This document shows, in pieces, positions 1-8,215 of a DNA stretch of 42,315 nt. The notes below the pieces were generated by a model. That model had not been told where the DNA came from. It was given only the letters and a program-made list of their open reading frames with translations, and ran no database searches. The stretch is from Candidatus Zixiibacteriota bacterium. GTDB taxonomy: Bacteria > Zixibacteria > MSB-5A5 > UBA10806. Position 1 is the first letter of the stretch; each line of letters begins with the position of its first letter. The DNA lies in the NCBI GenBank assembly GCA_020344055.1, contig CP070813.1, positions 1,280,027-1,322,341 on the forward strand, given 5' to 3'. Made by a program: the position numbers and the translations under genes.

Positions 1-57
1 TCACGCCCTGCGGGCTACGAACCGGCTGAACTTTATATTATTATTTATGCTTACCGG

Positions 58-705
58 CTATCGAAATTCGGGGATCAGGATTATTCCTATATACGATTCG
101 GATTTTATATAAGTACATGATCCCTCGTAGCAAAAATTGAGTGACCCCCAGAATCTCCTGTATTCTCCTATTATGCCGAACTGGATCGGGCCAAACTCCT
201 GAAGTAATTTGGCATGAAAAAACAGCGAGGGTATAAAACTGAATCCTGCAGCCAAATCGATACCGGTCGATTTCCCGATTTTACGTCCCCACATTGTGTA
301 AACCAGAGGGTCACCCAAGACGATCGCTCCGGTTCCGGACGCAAATGGCAGGCTGTCCGGAGTAAGCTGGTAATAGAAGCCTGCCCCCATCATAAATGGG
401 AAACGGGCATTTTTGGCCGCGGCCATGTTTAGGTAGACCATGAATTTCCGTTCATTGCGCAATTTCGATGCATATCCGAGATTAATCAGGTACTCGGTAC
501 TCAGATATTCGGTCGATTCGCTTTCATCATCCTGATCGTCCCAGGGCGTTTCAGGAGGTTTGGCTGTTTCGTAATCCTGAATAATGGCCCCCGATAAATT
601 AAGGCCCTCGCTTACCCTGGCCCTGTGAGGGATATGTGAGCAGCCCGAGAACGCCCAAAATAGCACGGAAATCGATAAGATTTCGGAAACCGTAAGTTTC
701 CTCAT
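58..705 (-). CDS. Predicted outer-membrane lipoprotein, beta-rich, unknown function
   Basis: The 215-residue product starts with a charged n-region and a hydrophobic stretch ending in a lipobox (AFSGC, Cys22), so it is probably a lipoprotein. After an acidic linker (about 45-60, rich in Asp/Glu) the rest alternates aromatic and glycine residues in short strands (for example GAGFYYQL, IDLAAGFSFIP) and ends in a phenylalanine-containing strand, which suggests a small beta-barrel or beta-sandwich at the outer membrane. I do not recognise a family. ATG at 705 is preferred over an in-frame TTG five codons upstream. No Shine-Dalgarno precedes it, but TATATT lies 4 bases before the ATG, so the mRNA may be nearly leaderless. 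It is transcribed away from the PUR-family gene. Confidence 0.75.
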   Translation of the reverse strand: MRKLTVSEILSISVLFWAFSGCSHIPHRARVSEGLNLSGAIIQDYETAKPPETPWDDQDDESESTEYLSTEYLINLGYASKLRNERKFMVYLNMAAAKNARFPFMMGAGFYYQLTPDSLPFASGTGAIVLGDPLVYTMWGRKIGKSTGIDLAAGFSFIPSLFFHAKLLQEFGPIQFGIIGEYRRFWGSLNFCYEGSCTYIKSESYIGIILIPEFR

Positions 706-831
706 ATCAACAATATACAAATTAATTTTAAAAAAGTTCGATTTTTTTGTACGCCACTGACCGAATCTGACAGTGACATACTATACATTTGAACAGGTAA
801 TGGAGAAATGAAATTAAAAAAGGAGGCAGGA

Positions 832-1062
832 ATGTCTGAGCAAACCCAGAAAGAGGCGATTTTTTCCAGGATGGTCAAGACCCGCTCGCGAACTTATTTT
901 ATAGATGTGCGAGAAACTTCCAAGGGCGGTAAATACTTGACTATTTGTGAGTCGAGGAAAGTGGATGGGGAATGGCAGAAAAACCGGATAATGGTTTTCG
1001 ACAACGATATCCCCAATTTTTTCCAGGCCTTGAAGGAAGCGGCGCCGAGCTTGAAGGAGTGA
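832..1062 (+). CDS. DUF3276 / PUR-family nucleic-acid-binding protein
   Basis: A 76-residue single-domain protein matching the DUF3276 (bacterial PUR-alpha-like) pattern: an IFSRMVK segment, then RTYFIDVRET, YLTICESRK, and a helix DIPNFFQALKEAA. Family members fold as a PUR domain that dimerises and binds single-stranded DNA or RNA; the Borrelia homologue is a DNA/RNA-binding regulator. The size matches the family. The start at 832 is fixed by AAGGAGG at 820-826; an ATG at 808 would put this ribosome site inside the gene. It is preceded by a possible promoter (CTGACC at 757, TACTAT at 779, 16-base spacer). It appears monocistronic, with a hairpin downstream. The target in this organism cannot be told from sequence. 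Confidence 0.85.
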   Translation: MSEQTQKEAIFSRMVKTRSRTYFIDVRETSKGGKYLTICESRKVDGEWQKNRIMVFDNDIPNFFQALKEAAPSLKE

Positions 1063-1095
1063 AATTATTATTAAAAAATTTGAAATAGATAACCG

Positions 1096-1144
1096 CATGT
1101 TATAAAATTGCGACAGCTTTTTTAAGCGTTCATTTTATAACATG
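1096..1144. repeat. Perfect 13-bp inverted repeat before the holin-like gene
   Basis: CATGTTATAAAAT (1096-1108) is the exact reverse complement of ATTTTATAACATG (1132-1144), with a 23-base loop. The right arm abuts the G-run at 1144-1148 that would serve as ribosome-binding site for the ATG at 1154. It could be a protein operator, or an mRNA hairpin limiting access to the ribosome site. It is AT-rich and lacks a following T-run on the plus strand, so a simple terminator is less likely. Confidence 0.7.
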
Positions 1145-1153
1145 GGGGTTGCC

Positions 1154-1411
1154 ATGTCCACCAAATTAAACGTTAAAGCCTTCGCCCTGACCTGCGGGAT
1201 ACTCTGGGCCGTCATTCTATTTCTATTGACCTGGTGGCTGATCCTGCTGGAGGGCCTCGACGCCGGGCCGACCTTTTTCATGCGCATGTATCCGGGGTAT
1301 TCGCTCAGTCTTGTAGGAAGCCTGATCGGACTGGTGTGGGGTTTTGTCGATGGGCTAATCTGCGGGTTTGTTTTCAGCTGGCTTTATAATAAGCTGGCCA
1401 AAGCCCAGTAA
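1154..1411 (+). CDS. Small two-helix membrane protein, bacteriophage-holin-like family
   Basis: An 85-residue protein with an N-terminal KLNVKAFAL segment, a first membrane helix (about 10-32, containing LTWWLILLEG), a short periplasmic or cytoplasmic loop (about 33-50) and a second helix (about 51-76, SLVGSLIGLVWGFVDGL), ending in a short basic tail WLYNKLAKAQ. It resembles small chromosomal proteins usually labelled 'bacteriophage holin' because of size and topology; no endolysin or phage gene is nearby, so lysis is not supported. The start at 1154 is chosen over the in-frame ATG at 1142 because the GGGGG at 1144-1148 lies 5 bases upstream of it. The start region overlaps the edge of the 13-bp inverted repeat, suggesting regulated expression. 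Confidence 0.65.
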   Translation: MSTKLNVKAFALTCGILWAVILFLLTWWLILLEGLDAGPTFFMRMYPGYSLSLVGSLIGLVWGFVDGLICGFVFSWLYNKLAKAQ

Positions 1412-1449
1412 AAAACTGATCCGTAACTAAAACAGCCTGATTTTCATCC

Positions 1450-1478
1450 TTGATTTATCTTCCCTGAACTGTTATACA
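1450..1478 (+). promoter_or_regulatory. Sigma-70-type promoter placed for a leaderless start
   Basis: TTGATT at 1450-1455 and TATACA at 1473-1478 are separated by 17 bases. The dipeptidase ATG lies at 1485, six bases after the -10 box, where transcription would be expected to begin. No Shine-Dalgarno is present. Confidence 0.5.
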
Positions 1479-1484
1479 GCCTCT

Positions 1485-2666
1485 ATGAAAACTGTAATGT
1501 TATTTTTTTGCCTGTTTCTGGGAGGTTTATTGTCCTGTTCGCAAACGATAGATGACCCTGAGAAACTTCATCACGATGCCCTGGTGGCGGATATGCATAA
1601 CGATACCGTCCTGCGGATAGTCGAGGAGGATTTTGATATTTCGGAAAGGGATACCTCCGGTCATGTAGATCTGCTTCGCCTGAAAGAGGGAGGCGTGGAC
1701 CTGCAGGTGTTCGCCTGTTATATGGATCCGGATACTGCCGCCTCCGAACGTAAGAAAACGATTGATATAATGATCGATTCCCTTGAAACACAGATCGGCC
1801 GCAATCGGGATAAAATCGCCATCTGCAGGACGGCGGCAGAGGCCGAGAATATTATAGGAAGCAGTAGAATAGCGGCATTCCTGGCTATCGAAAATGGCCT
1901 GGCCATAGAGAACAATCTCGAAAACCTGGATCATTTCTACAATCGCGGCGTCCGATACATGACCCTCACTCACGTTAAATCCAGCGACTGGTGCATTTCG
2001 TCAGCCGATACCGTGCCCGCTTTTAACGGCCTGACCGATTTCGGCCGCGAGGTCGTGAAACGGATGAACGAGCTCGGCATGATAATAGATATTTCCCATG
2101 CCTCACCGGCCGCGGTCGAGGAGATATTGAAAGCGTCGAGAGATCCCGTCATTGCCTCGCATTCCTGTGTATACGCTTTATGCGATCATGACCGCAACCT
2201 GACCGATGAGCAGATAAAGGCCATCGCCGCTAACGGAGGAGTGATAGGAATCAATTTTTATGAGGGTTACCTTTCGCAGGAGTTCAAGGATCTGGATGAG
2301 GCGTATGAAAACGAGCATAAGGCCGAGATCGATTCTGTGGAAAAGCTCTATAAAGGAACCGATAACTGGACAGAAGAGAAAAGAAAACTCTATGCGCCTT
2401 TAACGGCACAGGTTATCAAGCTGGACATAAATACAGCGACGGTGGTTGACCATATTGACCATATCGTTAAACTGGTGGGGCCGGATCACGTGGGGCTCGG
2501 CTCAGATTACGATGGAGTCCACCGCATTCCGGAAGGACTTGACGATTGCTCCATGCTGCCCAATATCACCAGGGAGTTGACGTCGCGTGGTTATTCCGCG
2601 CAGGATATCAGGAAAATCCTGGGGGAGAATTTCATGAGAGTTTTCCGGCAGGTATGTGACAAATAG
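1485..2666 (+). CDS. Membrane dipeptidase (peptidase family M19), lipoprotein
   Basis: A 393-residue zinc dipeptidase of the renal-dipeptidase family, which hydrolyses dipeptides (including those with D-amino acids) with a dinuclear zinc site. The signal peptide ends in a lipobox LLSC (Cys18), so it is anchored in the periplasm or outer membrane. Zinc-site motifs are visible: HND in DMHNDT (His38, Asp40), the bridging Glu in FLAIENG, His in DISHAS and in IASHSC, and the late GLGSDYDG Asp. The length is normal for the family. The start has no Shine-Dalgarno and sits just after a -10 box. It is followed at 17 bases by a methyltransferase and then a flavin reductase, so the three are probably co-transcribed. 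The role may be turnover of peptidoglycan or scavenged peptides (inference). Confidence 0.92.
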   Translation: MKTVMLFFCLFLGGLLSCSQTIDDPEKLHHDALVADMHNDTVLRIVEEDFDISERDTSGHVDLLRLKEGGVDLQVFACYMDPDTAASERKKTIDIMIDSLETQIGRNRDKIAICRTAAEAENIIGSSRIAAFLAIENGLAIENNLENLDHFYNRGVRYMTLTHVKSSDWCISSADTVPAFNGLTDFGREVVKRMNELGMIIDISHASPAAVEEILKASRDPVIASHSCVYALCDHDRNLTDEQIKAIAANGGVIGINFYEGYLSQEFKDLDEAYENEHKAEIDSVEKLYKGTDNWTEEKRKLYAPLTAQVIKLDINTATVVDHIDHIVKLVGPDHVGLGSDYDGVHRIPEGLDDCSMLPNITRELTSRGYSAQDIRKILGENFMRVFRQVCDK

Positions 2667-2683
2667 CGAAATTCGGAGACGAG

Positions 2684-3427
2684 ATGATAAAACAGGAAAG
2701 ATTATATAAGGATATGGCCTGGATCTGGCCTACCATGAGCCCGCCGGAGGAATATATCGAGGAAGCCGAATTCCTTACAGGATTGATCAAATCCTATATG
2801 AGCTATTCTCCCAAAACCATGCTTCACCTGGGCTGCGGAGGTGGCCATATAGATATGACGCTTAAGAAGCATTTCGAGATTACGGGAGTGGACATAAGCA
2901 AATATATGCTGGATCTCGCGAAAAAACTCAATCCCGAAAATAGCTATATTCGCGGAGACATGCGGGATATAAGATTAGAGGAAAAATTCGACGTCGTTTT
3001 GCTTTATGACGGGATCAACTACATGGCGAGTGAAAACGATTTGAAAGCCGCTTTTGAAACGGCTCACGCGAATCTGAAAGACGGCGGTATTGTATTGACC
3101 GTTGTCGAGGAAACTCCGAGTTCATTCCAGCAAAACAAAACTCATGTACGGCATCGAACCGGAGACAATATCGAGCTTACCTATATAGAACACTGGTACG
3201 ATCCCGATCCGGATGACTCCACATATGAAACCGCATTTGTATATCTGATAAGGAAAGATAAGAAGCTGACGGCGGAGTTCGATCTGCATATCTGCGGCAT
3301 ATTCGAGGTGGAGGTGTGGGAGAGACTGTTGAAGGAGGTCGGATTTACATCGAAACAGGATACATTCAGACATTCCACATTCGCGCCCGGCGAAGAATAT
3401 CCGATTCTGATAGGGTTTAAAGAATAA
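2684..3427 (+). CDS. Class I SAM-dependent methyltransferase
   Basis: A 247-residue protein with a Rossmann methyltransferase core: motif I LHLGCGGGHID (about 44-54), motif II acidic end VDISKYML (about 68-75), motif III-like RGDMRDIRL, and the motif IV region FDVVLLYDGINYM, where family members position the substrate. After the core there is an inserted beta-rich region (about 145-205) with a WYDPDPDD turn, typical of small-molecule methyltransferases of this type. The substrate cannot be predicted. The start is supported by GGAGA just upstream. It lies between the M19 dipeptidase and the flavin reductase in an apparent operon. Two other methyltransferases of the same broad family occur at 18021 and 18962. 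Confidence 0.88.
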   Translation: MIKQERLYKDMAWIWPTMSPPEEYIEEAEFLTGLIKSYMSYSPKTMLHLGCGGGHIDMTLKKHFEITGVDISKYMLDLAKKLNPENSYIRGDMRDIRLEEKFDVVLLYDGINYMASENDLKAAFETAHANLKDGGIVLTVVEETPSSFQQNKTHVRHRTGDNIELTYIEHWYDPDPDDSTYETAFVYLIRKDKKLTAEFDLHICGIFEVEVWERLLKEVGFTSKQDTFRHSTFAPGEEYPILIGFKE

Positions 3428-3451
3428 CCGGTAGCCAGAGGGGACGGGGAG

Positions 3452-4168
3452 ATGAGCCAGAAAGACGTTATAATTACCAGGTATAGAATAATTGAAAAAC
3501 AGCGGGTAACCCGCGACACCAGCAGGTTCAGGTTCGCCTTGCCGCCGAATATCGATTTTAAATTCCTTCCGGGCGATCATATCAAGATCTACCCGGATCG
3601 GAATAATCCCCTGGAGTTCAGGCCTTACACGCCCACAAACACACCCGATATCAAAGACTACTTCGAGCTTATCATCAAGCATTATCCCAACGGTAAGGTC
3701 TCGGGTTATATGAAAGAGAGGGGCCTGGGCGATGACGTCGCCGTAAGCGGCCCCGATAAGGGAGGGCATTTCGAGGACGGTATGGCGAAGAAGATCGGTA
3801 TGGTCGCCGGGGGAACCGGGATTACTCCCATGATCTCCATGGTAAGGTCGATATTAAGCCGGAAACTCGATGTGGAGGTCTTCCTCCTGTTCGCCAATAA
3901 GACCATCGATGATATCATTCTTAAAGAGGAATTCGATAAATACGCGGAAAAATATGATAATTTCGATCTTTATTATGTTCTGGATAAGGGGCCGGAGGGC
4001 TGGCCCATGGGCGAAGGCCGCATAACTAAAGATTTGATGAATGAGAAACTGTTCGGACCGTCGGACGATACGGTGATTTTCGTCTGCGGTCCCCCCATGA
4101 TGCAGATCAATTTGAAAAAACAACTGATGGAACTGGGGCATCCCGGCGAGAAGGTTATTTTTCCGTAA
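3452..4168 (+). CDS. FAD/NAD(P)-binding oxidoreductase of the cytochrome b5 reductase / FNR type
   Basis: A 238-residue flavoprotein reductase. The N-terminal beta-barrel holds the FAD motif RPYTPTN (about 51-57) and the second flavin motif near GKVSGYM (about 74-80). The C-terminal pyridine-nucleotide domain has GGTGITPM (about 118-125) and the CGPPMM motif near the end. This is the pattern of cytochrome b5 reductase and ferredoxin reductase families, which pass electrons from NAD(P)H through FAD to a protein or small acceptor. There is no 2Fe-2S ferredoxin domain or heme domain, so a separate partner is needed; none is adjacent. The start follows a purine-rich GGGGAG. It is the last gene of the dipeptidase operon and converges on the TetR gene 29 bases downstream. 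Confidence 0.88.
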   Translation: MSQKDVIITRYRIIEKQRVTRDTSRFRFALPPNIDFKFLPGDHIKIYPDRNNPLEFRPYTPTNTPDIKDYFELIIKHYPNGKVSGYMKERGLGDDVAVSGPDKGGHFEDGMAKKIGMVAGGTGITPMISMVRSILSRKLDVEVFLLFANKTIDDIILKEEFDKYAEKYDNFDLYYVLDKGPEGWPMGEGRITKDLMNEKLFGPSDDTVIFVCGPPMMQINLKKQLMELGHPGEKVIFP

Positions 4169-4197
4169 ATACTGTATTGCCTGTTATATGGTATCTA

Positions 4198-4809
4198 TCA
4201 GGATCTGCTTATTCCGGTTAAGAGCGTGTTTATAAAATCCTCGGCCGCGTTTTTCAGGTTGAAATTTTTCCGATCCGACATCCACTGCAGATAGAATCCG
4301 TCGGCGGCTGCGACTATGGAAGCTGAAACCGATTTGGTGTCGATCTGCCTGAAATCCCCTTTATCTATTCCGTCCTTAAGGGCTCGACCGAATAGATCCC
4401 TGTATTGCAGGTATATCCACCTCAGGTCAAAGGAAACGTCAGCCTTGCTGTTTCGGAGCCTGATACCGTAGGCCCACAGATCCGGGAGGATTTCGGAAAT
4501 GTCGCTCAATCCCAGCGCCTCGACATCCACGTAAGCCAGCATTCCCGCCTTGAGTTTTTCGGCAGGTGACATTGCGGCCGCCATGTTTTGTTTCACGTGC
4601 ATATTCATCTGCACCAGAAGATAATTGAATACCATTTGCGCCAGTTCGTCTTTGCTTTTGAAATATTCGTAAATCGTCCCTTTGGCGATTCCCGCCTTTT
4701 GCGCCACCATCTCTATCTTGGTATCGTATATCCCGTTTTTGGCAAAAACCTTCATGGCGGTTTTTATAATTTTATCTTTCTTGGCTTCCTTATCGACTTT
4801 TTTGGGCAT
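4198..4809 (-). CDS. TetR/AcrR-family transcriptional regulator
   Basis: A 203-residue regulator with an N-terminal TetR helix-turn-helix: KIEMVAQKAGIAKGTIYEYF (about 34-53), preceded by the usual KDKIIKTAMKVFAKNG helix. The C-terminal all-helical ligand-binding half (about 60-200) is variable as in all TetR proteins, so the ligand is not predictable. The start at 4809 is chosen because GGAGGAG lies 4-5 bases upstream and because the best promoter (4852-4881) would start transcription near 4845, excluding the longer in-frame start at 4881. The gene is divergent from the 1-pyrroline-5-carboxylate dehydrogenase gene, which makes that gene and itself the most likely targets (inference). Confidence 0.92.
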   Translation of the reverse strand: MPKKVDKEAKKDKIIKTAMKVFAKNGIYDTKIEMVAQKAGIAKGTIYEYFKSKDELAQMVFNYLLVQMNMHVKQNMAAAMSPAEKLKAGMLAYVDVEALGLSDISEILPDLWAYGIRLRNSKADVSFDLRWIYLQYRDLFGRALKDGIDKGDFRQIDTKSVSASIVAAADGFYLQWMSDRKNFNLKNAAEDFINTLLTGISRS

Positions 4810-4851
4810 AACGCTCCTCCCCCCGCGTCGGCTAACCGGCCTGTTCGATAG

Positions 4852-4881
4852 TTTATACCGCCGTCCGTATCTTGCAGTCAA
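4852..4881 (-). promoter_or_regulatory. Promoter of the TetR-family gene
   Basis: On the minus strand TTGACT (4881-4876) and TATAAA (4857-4852) are 18 bases apart. The predicted transcription start near 4845 gives a 5' leader of about 35 bases carrying the GGAGGAG ribosome site of the gene starting at 4809. Confidence 0.55.
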
Positions 4882-4914
4882 GCATAAAATTAGATGTTAC
4901 TGACACACTATAAT

Positions 4915-4947
4915 TCCCTTGACTACAGGGATGATATCAATTTTTAT
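4915..4947 (+). promoter_or_regulatory. Possible promoter and operator upstream of the P5C dehydrogenase gene
   Basis: TTGACT at 4919-4924 faces TTTTAT at 4942-4947 with a 17-base spacer. The -35 box is embedded in a short inverted repeat (TCCCT at 4915-4919, AGGGA at 4927-4931), a plausible place for the divergent TetR-family protein to bind. An 8-base palindrome TGATATCA lies at 4932-4939. The -10 match is weak, so this is tentative. Confidence 0.3.
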
Positions 4948-5003
4948 GGGCAAAGCGTTTTAAAAAGATAATGTCTGATTTTTTAAAATAATCGGAGGTA
5001 AAA

Positions 5004-6623
5004 ATGGGAAATTTCAGGGTTCCGATCCCGAAAAATGAACCGATTTACTCATACGCCCCCGGCACCAAAGACCGGGAAAAACTGGAGCAGGCCATAAAGA
5101 CTTTGAAGGGGATGAAAATCGAGGTCCCCATGATAATAGGGGGAAAGGAAGTCAAAACCGCCGACAAAGTCGAGATGACCACTCCCCACGATCATGGTTT
5201 TGTCCTGGGGCATTATTATAAAGGTGGCAAAAAAGAGGTGGAGTCGGCGGTCAAGGCGGCGCTGGACGCAAAGGCGTCATGGGAGGCGATGGATTGGGCC
5301 GACAGGGCCTCGATTTTTCTGAAGGCCGCCGATCTGATCGCCGGTAAGTACCGCTATGAGCTCAACGCCGCCACCATGCTGGCGCATGACAAAAACATAT
5401 TCCAGGCCGAGATCGACGCGGTCTGCGAGCTGGTCGATTTCTGGAGATATAACGTCTATTTCGCCGAGCAGATCTACGATCAGCAACCGGACAACCAGCC
5501 GCTCATGTGGAACCGCCTGGATTACCGTCCGCTCGAGGGATTCGTCTTCGCTGTAACGCCGTTTAACTTCGTCTCCATCGCTGGCAACCTGCCGACATCA
5601 CCGGCTATTATGGGAAACACGGTGGTATGGAAACCGGCATCGAGCGTGGTCTATACCGCCCATTTCCTGATGAAGATTCTCAAGGAGGCCGGTTTGCCCG
5701 ATGGGGTGATCAATATGATTACGGCGCGCGGCGCCGATGTGGGCGAGTTGATACTGAAAAATCCCGACCTGGCGGGAATTCATTTCACCGGAAGCACCGC
5801 CACTTTCCAGACCATGTGGAAAACGGTGGGCGGTAATATTGAAAAATATAAATCGTATCCCCGCATCGTGGGGGAGACCGGCGGCAAGGATTTTGTCTTC
5901 GTGCATAAATCGGCCGATATAGCCCAGACCGCCACCGCCCTCACCAGGGGCGCGTTCGAATACCAGGGGCAGAAATGCTCGGCGGCATCGCGGGCCTATA
6001 TCCCCAAATCGCTGTGGCCTGATATCAAGAAGATCCTTCTTAAGCAGATCGACGATATGAAAAAAGGCGATCCCGACGATATCTCCAATTTCTTCAACGC
6101 CGTCATCGACAAGGCCGCCTTCGATACCATTAAGGAGTATATTGACTTCGCCAAAGATTCAAAGGACGCCGAGTTGATCTGCGGCGGCGGTTGTGATGAT
6201 TCGAAAGGATATTTCATCGATCCGACGATTTTCGTTGCCAAAAAGCCCGACTTCAAGCTGATGCAGGAGGAGATCTTCGGACCGGTTCTGACCGTTTATC
6301 TTTACGATGACGATAAATATGAGGAGACACTTCATCTCTGCGATAAAACATCTCCCTATGCTCTCACCGGGGCCATATTCGCCGTAGATAGAGAAGCCAT
6401 AGCAAGAGCCGCCAAGATCCTGTGCAATGCCGCCGGGAATTTTTATGTTAACGATAAACCGACCGGGGCGGTGGTGGGGCAGCAACCGTTCGGCGGAGCG
6501 AGAGCATCGGGCACCAACGACAAGGCCGGAAGTTACCTCAACCTGATTCGATGGACGTCGCCCAGGACGATAAAGGAGAATTTCCTGCCGCCGTCGGATT
6601 ACAGGTATCCCTTTCAGGGATAG
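5004..6623 (+). CDS. pruA: 1-pyrroline-5-carboxylate (glutamate-gamma-semialdehyde) dehydrogenase
   Basis: A 539-residue aldehyde dehydrogenase of the stand-alone P5C dehydrogenase group (ALDH4A1 type), which oxidises glutamate semialdehyde to glutamate with NAD+, the second step of proline catabolism. Seen: the family N-terminus with IPKNEPIYSYAPGT, the catalytic-Glu motif GETGGKDF (Glu291), the nucleophile motif YQGQKCSAASR (Cys325), and the C-terminal QQPFGGARASGTNDKAG and SPRTIKE stretches characteristic of this group. Length is normal. GGAGGT sits just upstream of the ATG. No proline dehydrogenase is in the window, so the first step must be encoded elsewhere or glutamate semialdehyde comes from another source such as ornithine. 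A TetR-family gene is divergent and a long hairpin follows the stop codon. Confidence 0.95.
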   Translation: MGNFRVPIPKNEPIYSYAPGTKDREKLEQAIKTLKGMKIEVPMIIGGKEVKTADKVEMTTPHDHGFVLGHYYKGGKKEVESAVKAALDAKASWEAMDWADRASIFLKAADLIAGKYRYELNAATMLAHDKNIFQAEIDAVCELVDFWRYNVYFAEQIYDQQPDNQPLMWNRLDYRPLEGFVFAVTPFNFVSIAGNLPTSPAIMGNTVVWKPASSVVYTAHFLMKILKEAGLPDGVINMITARGADVGELILKNPDLAGIHFTGSTATFQTMWKTVGGNIEKYKSYPRIVGETGGKDFVFVHKSADIAQTATALTRGAFEYQGQKCSAASRAYIPKSLWPDIKKILLKQIDDMKKGDPDDISNFFNAVIDKAAFDTIKEYIDFAKDSKDAELICGGGCDDSKGYFIDPTIFVAKKPDFKLMQEEIFGPVLTVYLYDDDKYEETLHLCDKTSPYALTGAIFAVDREAIARAAKILCNAAGNFYVNDKPTGAVVGQQPFGGARASGTNDKAGSYLNLIRWTSPRTIKENFLPPSDYRYPFQG

Positions 6624-6642
6624 GATTACCTCATCAAACTGT

Positions 6643-6710
6643 GGTGTCGGGTCACCTGACCCGACACCTGTTATTACTCTAAGGCGGCGTCAGGAACCCT
6701 TTCCTGACGC
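6643..6710. repeat. Two palindromic repeat units after pruA (possible terminator)
   Basis: Unit one is an 11-bp perfect stem, GGTGTCGGGTC (6643-6653) with GACCCGACACC (6658-6668) and a 4-base loop. Unit two is a 10-bp stem, GCGTCAGGAA (6687-6696) with TTCCTGACGC (6701-6710), followed by TTTACT. Either could end pruA transcription, but neither has a long T-run. Tandem GC-rich palindromes of this kind are typical of REP-like dispersed elements. Together with the 6765-6840 element they fill most of the 367-base gap between pruA and the next gene. Confidence 0.75.
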
Positions 6711-6764
6711 TTTACTAACGCGATTTTTGCCAACGATCTGGTATAAGACATGGTAATTAATCAC

Positions 6765-6840
6765 TGTCATCCCGGACTCGATCCGGGATCCATAATGGCC
6801 TGCCCTCATGGATTCCCGATAAGAGATTTCGGGAATGACA
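6765..6840. repeat. Dispersed palindromic element of the TCATCCCGG...CGGGAATGACA type
   Basis: The 76-base unit has near-matching ends, TGTCATCCCG (6765-6774) and CGGGAATGACA (6830-6840), and two inner hairpins: CCCGGA/TCCGGG (6771-6776, 6782-6787) and ATTCCCG/CGGGAAT (6812-6818, 6830-6836), with the pair ATCCA/TGGAT between. This is the arrangement of small non-coding palindromic repeats found scattered in many bacterial genomes. A 100-codon frame running through it from 6750 is not convincing as a gene. Confidence 0.7.
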
Positions 6841-6990
6841 GGGAAATGTCCGAAGCGCAGGACTTTCGATCTACCGGCTCAGGCACATTTTTACGTCACG
6901 AAAATTCACTGGAAAAAATCAAGTCGAAACACTGTAGTAAAAAAAGGCGTATCTTAATTGAGAAAAAACGATGGGCAAAGGAGGCAGATT

Positions 6991-8199
6991 TTGAAAAGGC
7001 TATCTTTTTTATTAATCGTATTATTGGCTATCTGGTCCTGCTCCTCGGATAAAACAAACGAACAGCTTTTACATAAGATAGACAATATCGAAAACGGCCT
7101 TGTATCATTTATGCCGGGTGCTCAGATAGATAGCGCCGAAACGCAAGCCGCGATGTCATTATCGGAGCGCATGAATCTTCATAAAATACCGGGTGTCAGC
7201 GTAGCGGTTATCAACGATTTCAAAATCGAATGGGCTAAAGCTTACGGCATTTTAAGTGCTGAAAGCGCCGAACCGGTTACCACCGAGAGTATTTTTGAGG
7301 CCGCCTCCTCGACCAAAATGCTGGTCGCCGTGTTGGCCCTCGATTTCGTTGAACGGGGATTGCTTGATCTTGATAGAGATGTTAATGAGTATCTGAAATC
7401 CTGGAAAATACCGGAGAACGATTTCACGCGAGAAAATAAAGTTACTCTGCGCCTGTTGTTGACCCATCAATCAGGCCTTAACAGACCCGATGGAGGTTTT
7501 TCATGGGAGGATGATAGCTCTCCTACCCTTGTTCAGGTATTAAACGGTGAATTACCCGCGCAGAACCAGCCTGCTAAAATCGAATTTGTACCGGGTAGTA
7601 GCTGGCAATATTCAAATATGGGATACCTGGTGATACAATTGCTTCTGGAGGATATATCCGGCAAACCGCTGACTCAAATCGCCCGCGAGATTGTTTTCTC
7701 GCCACTCGGGACGAAATCCAGCACTCTGGAGCATCCGTTAGATGCGCAATCCGGGAAAAAAGAAGCCGTACCGCATGACGCTGACGGTAACGCCCATGCA
7801 CCTGTTATGCACCCGACGGCCCTGGCCCAGGGCGGCCTCATGACCACTCCTTCCGATTTTGCGTTGCTCGCAATTGAGCTGATGCGAGCTAATCAAGGAG
7901 AATCCGATCAGATATTGTCGCAGAATATGATGCAAAGTATGTTTCATAAGGAGTTGGATCTCGATCCCGCCATTTTTGGCGGTATACCTGTTGGTCAAGG
8001 TATGGGAGTATTCCTTCAAGGCGACGATCAGGGTTTCACATTCGCCCATCCCGGCGATAATTATCCGGGCTCGTCCTGTTGGGTGGAAGGATCACCCGCT
8101 ACAGGCAAAGCAATTGTCATAATGACAAACGGGGCTATGGGCAATCTACTCGCGATGGAAATCCTCCCGGCTGTCAAAAGGGAATACAACTGGCCGTAG
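6991..8199 (+). CDS. Serine hydrolase of the beta-lactamase / class C penicillin-binding family, lipoprotein
   Basis: The 402-residue product has a signal peptide with lipobox AIWSC (Cys16), then a beta-lactamase-fold domain. Seen: the nucleophile motif SSTK (SxxK, Ser106 and Lys109), the Tyr motif YSN (207-209) and HPG (353-355) in the position of the third motif (KTG in beta-lactamases, HxG in the esterase and carboxypeptidase relatives). HPG makes an esterase, D-aminopeptidase or carboxypeptidase role more likely than resistance. TTG at 6991 is chosen because AAAGGAGG (6977-6984) is ideally placed and the lipoprotein signal then begins at residue 1; an in-frame TTG at 6958 is the alternative. 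The gene stands alone and is flanked on both sides by palindromic repeats, so lateral gain is possible. Confidence 0.88.
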   Translation: MKRLSFLLIVLLAIWSCSSDKTNEQLLHKIDNIENGLVSFMPGAQIDSAETQAAMSLSERMNLHKIPGVSVAVINDFKIEWAKAYGILSAESAEPVTTESIFEAASSTKMLVAVLALDFVERGLLDLDRDVNEYLKSWKIPENDFTRENKVTLRLLLTHQSGLNRPDGGFSWEDDSSPTLVQVLNGELPAQNQPAKIEFVPGSSWQYSNMGYLVIQLLLEDISGKPLTQIAREIVFSPLGTKSSTLEHPLDAQSGKKEAVPHDADGNAHAPVMHPTALAQGGLMTTPSDFALLAIELMRANQGESDQILSQNMMQSMFHKELDLDPAIFGGIPVGQGMGVFLQGDDQGFTFAHPGDNYPGSSCWVEGSPATGKAIVIMTNGAMGNLLAMEILPAVKREYNWP

Positions 8200-8215
8200 A
8201 ATTGAAGCTTGGTGC

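Noticed and set aside
1154..1411. Phage lysis cassette
   Set aside because: The holin-like protein is isolated; no endolysin, spanin or structural phage gene is nearby.
3122..3769. 215-codon frame on the minus strand
   Set aside because: Lies opposite the end of the methyltransferase gene and the start of the flavin reductase gene, both of which have clear motifs; no family pattern or ribosome site of its own.
6750..7052. 100-codon plus-strand frame
   Set aside because: Runs through a palindromic repeat and into the start of the serine hydrolase gene; no ribosome site.
6991..8199. Antibiotic-resistance beta-lactamase
   Set aside because: SSTK and YSN are present but the third motif is HPG, as in esterases and peptidases of the family, and there is no resistance context.
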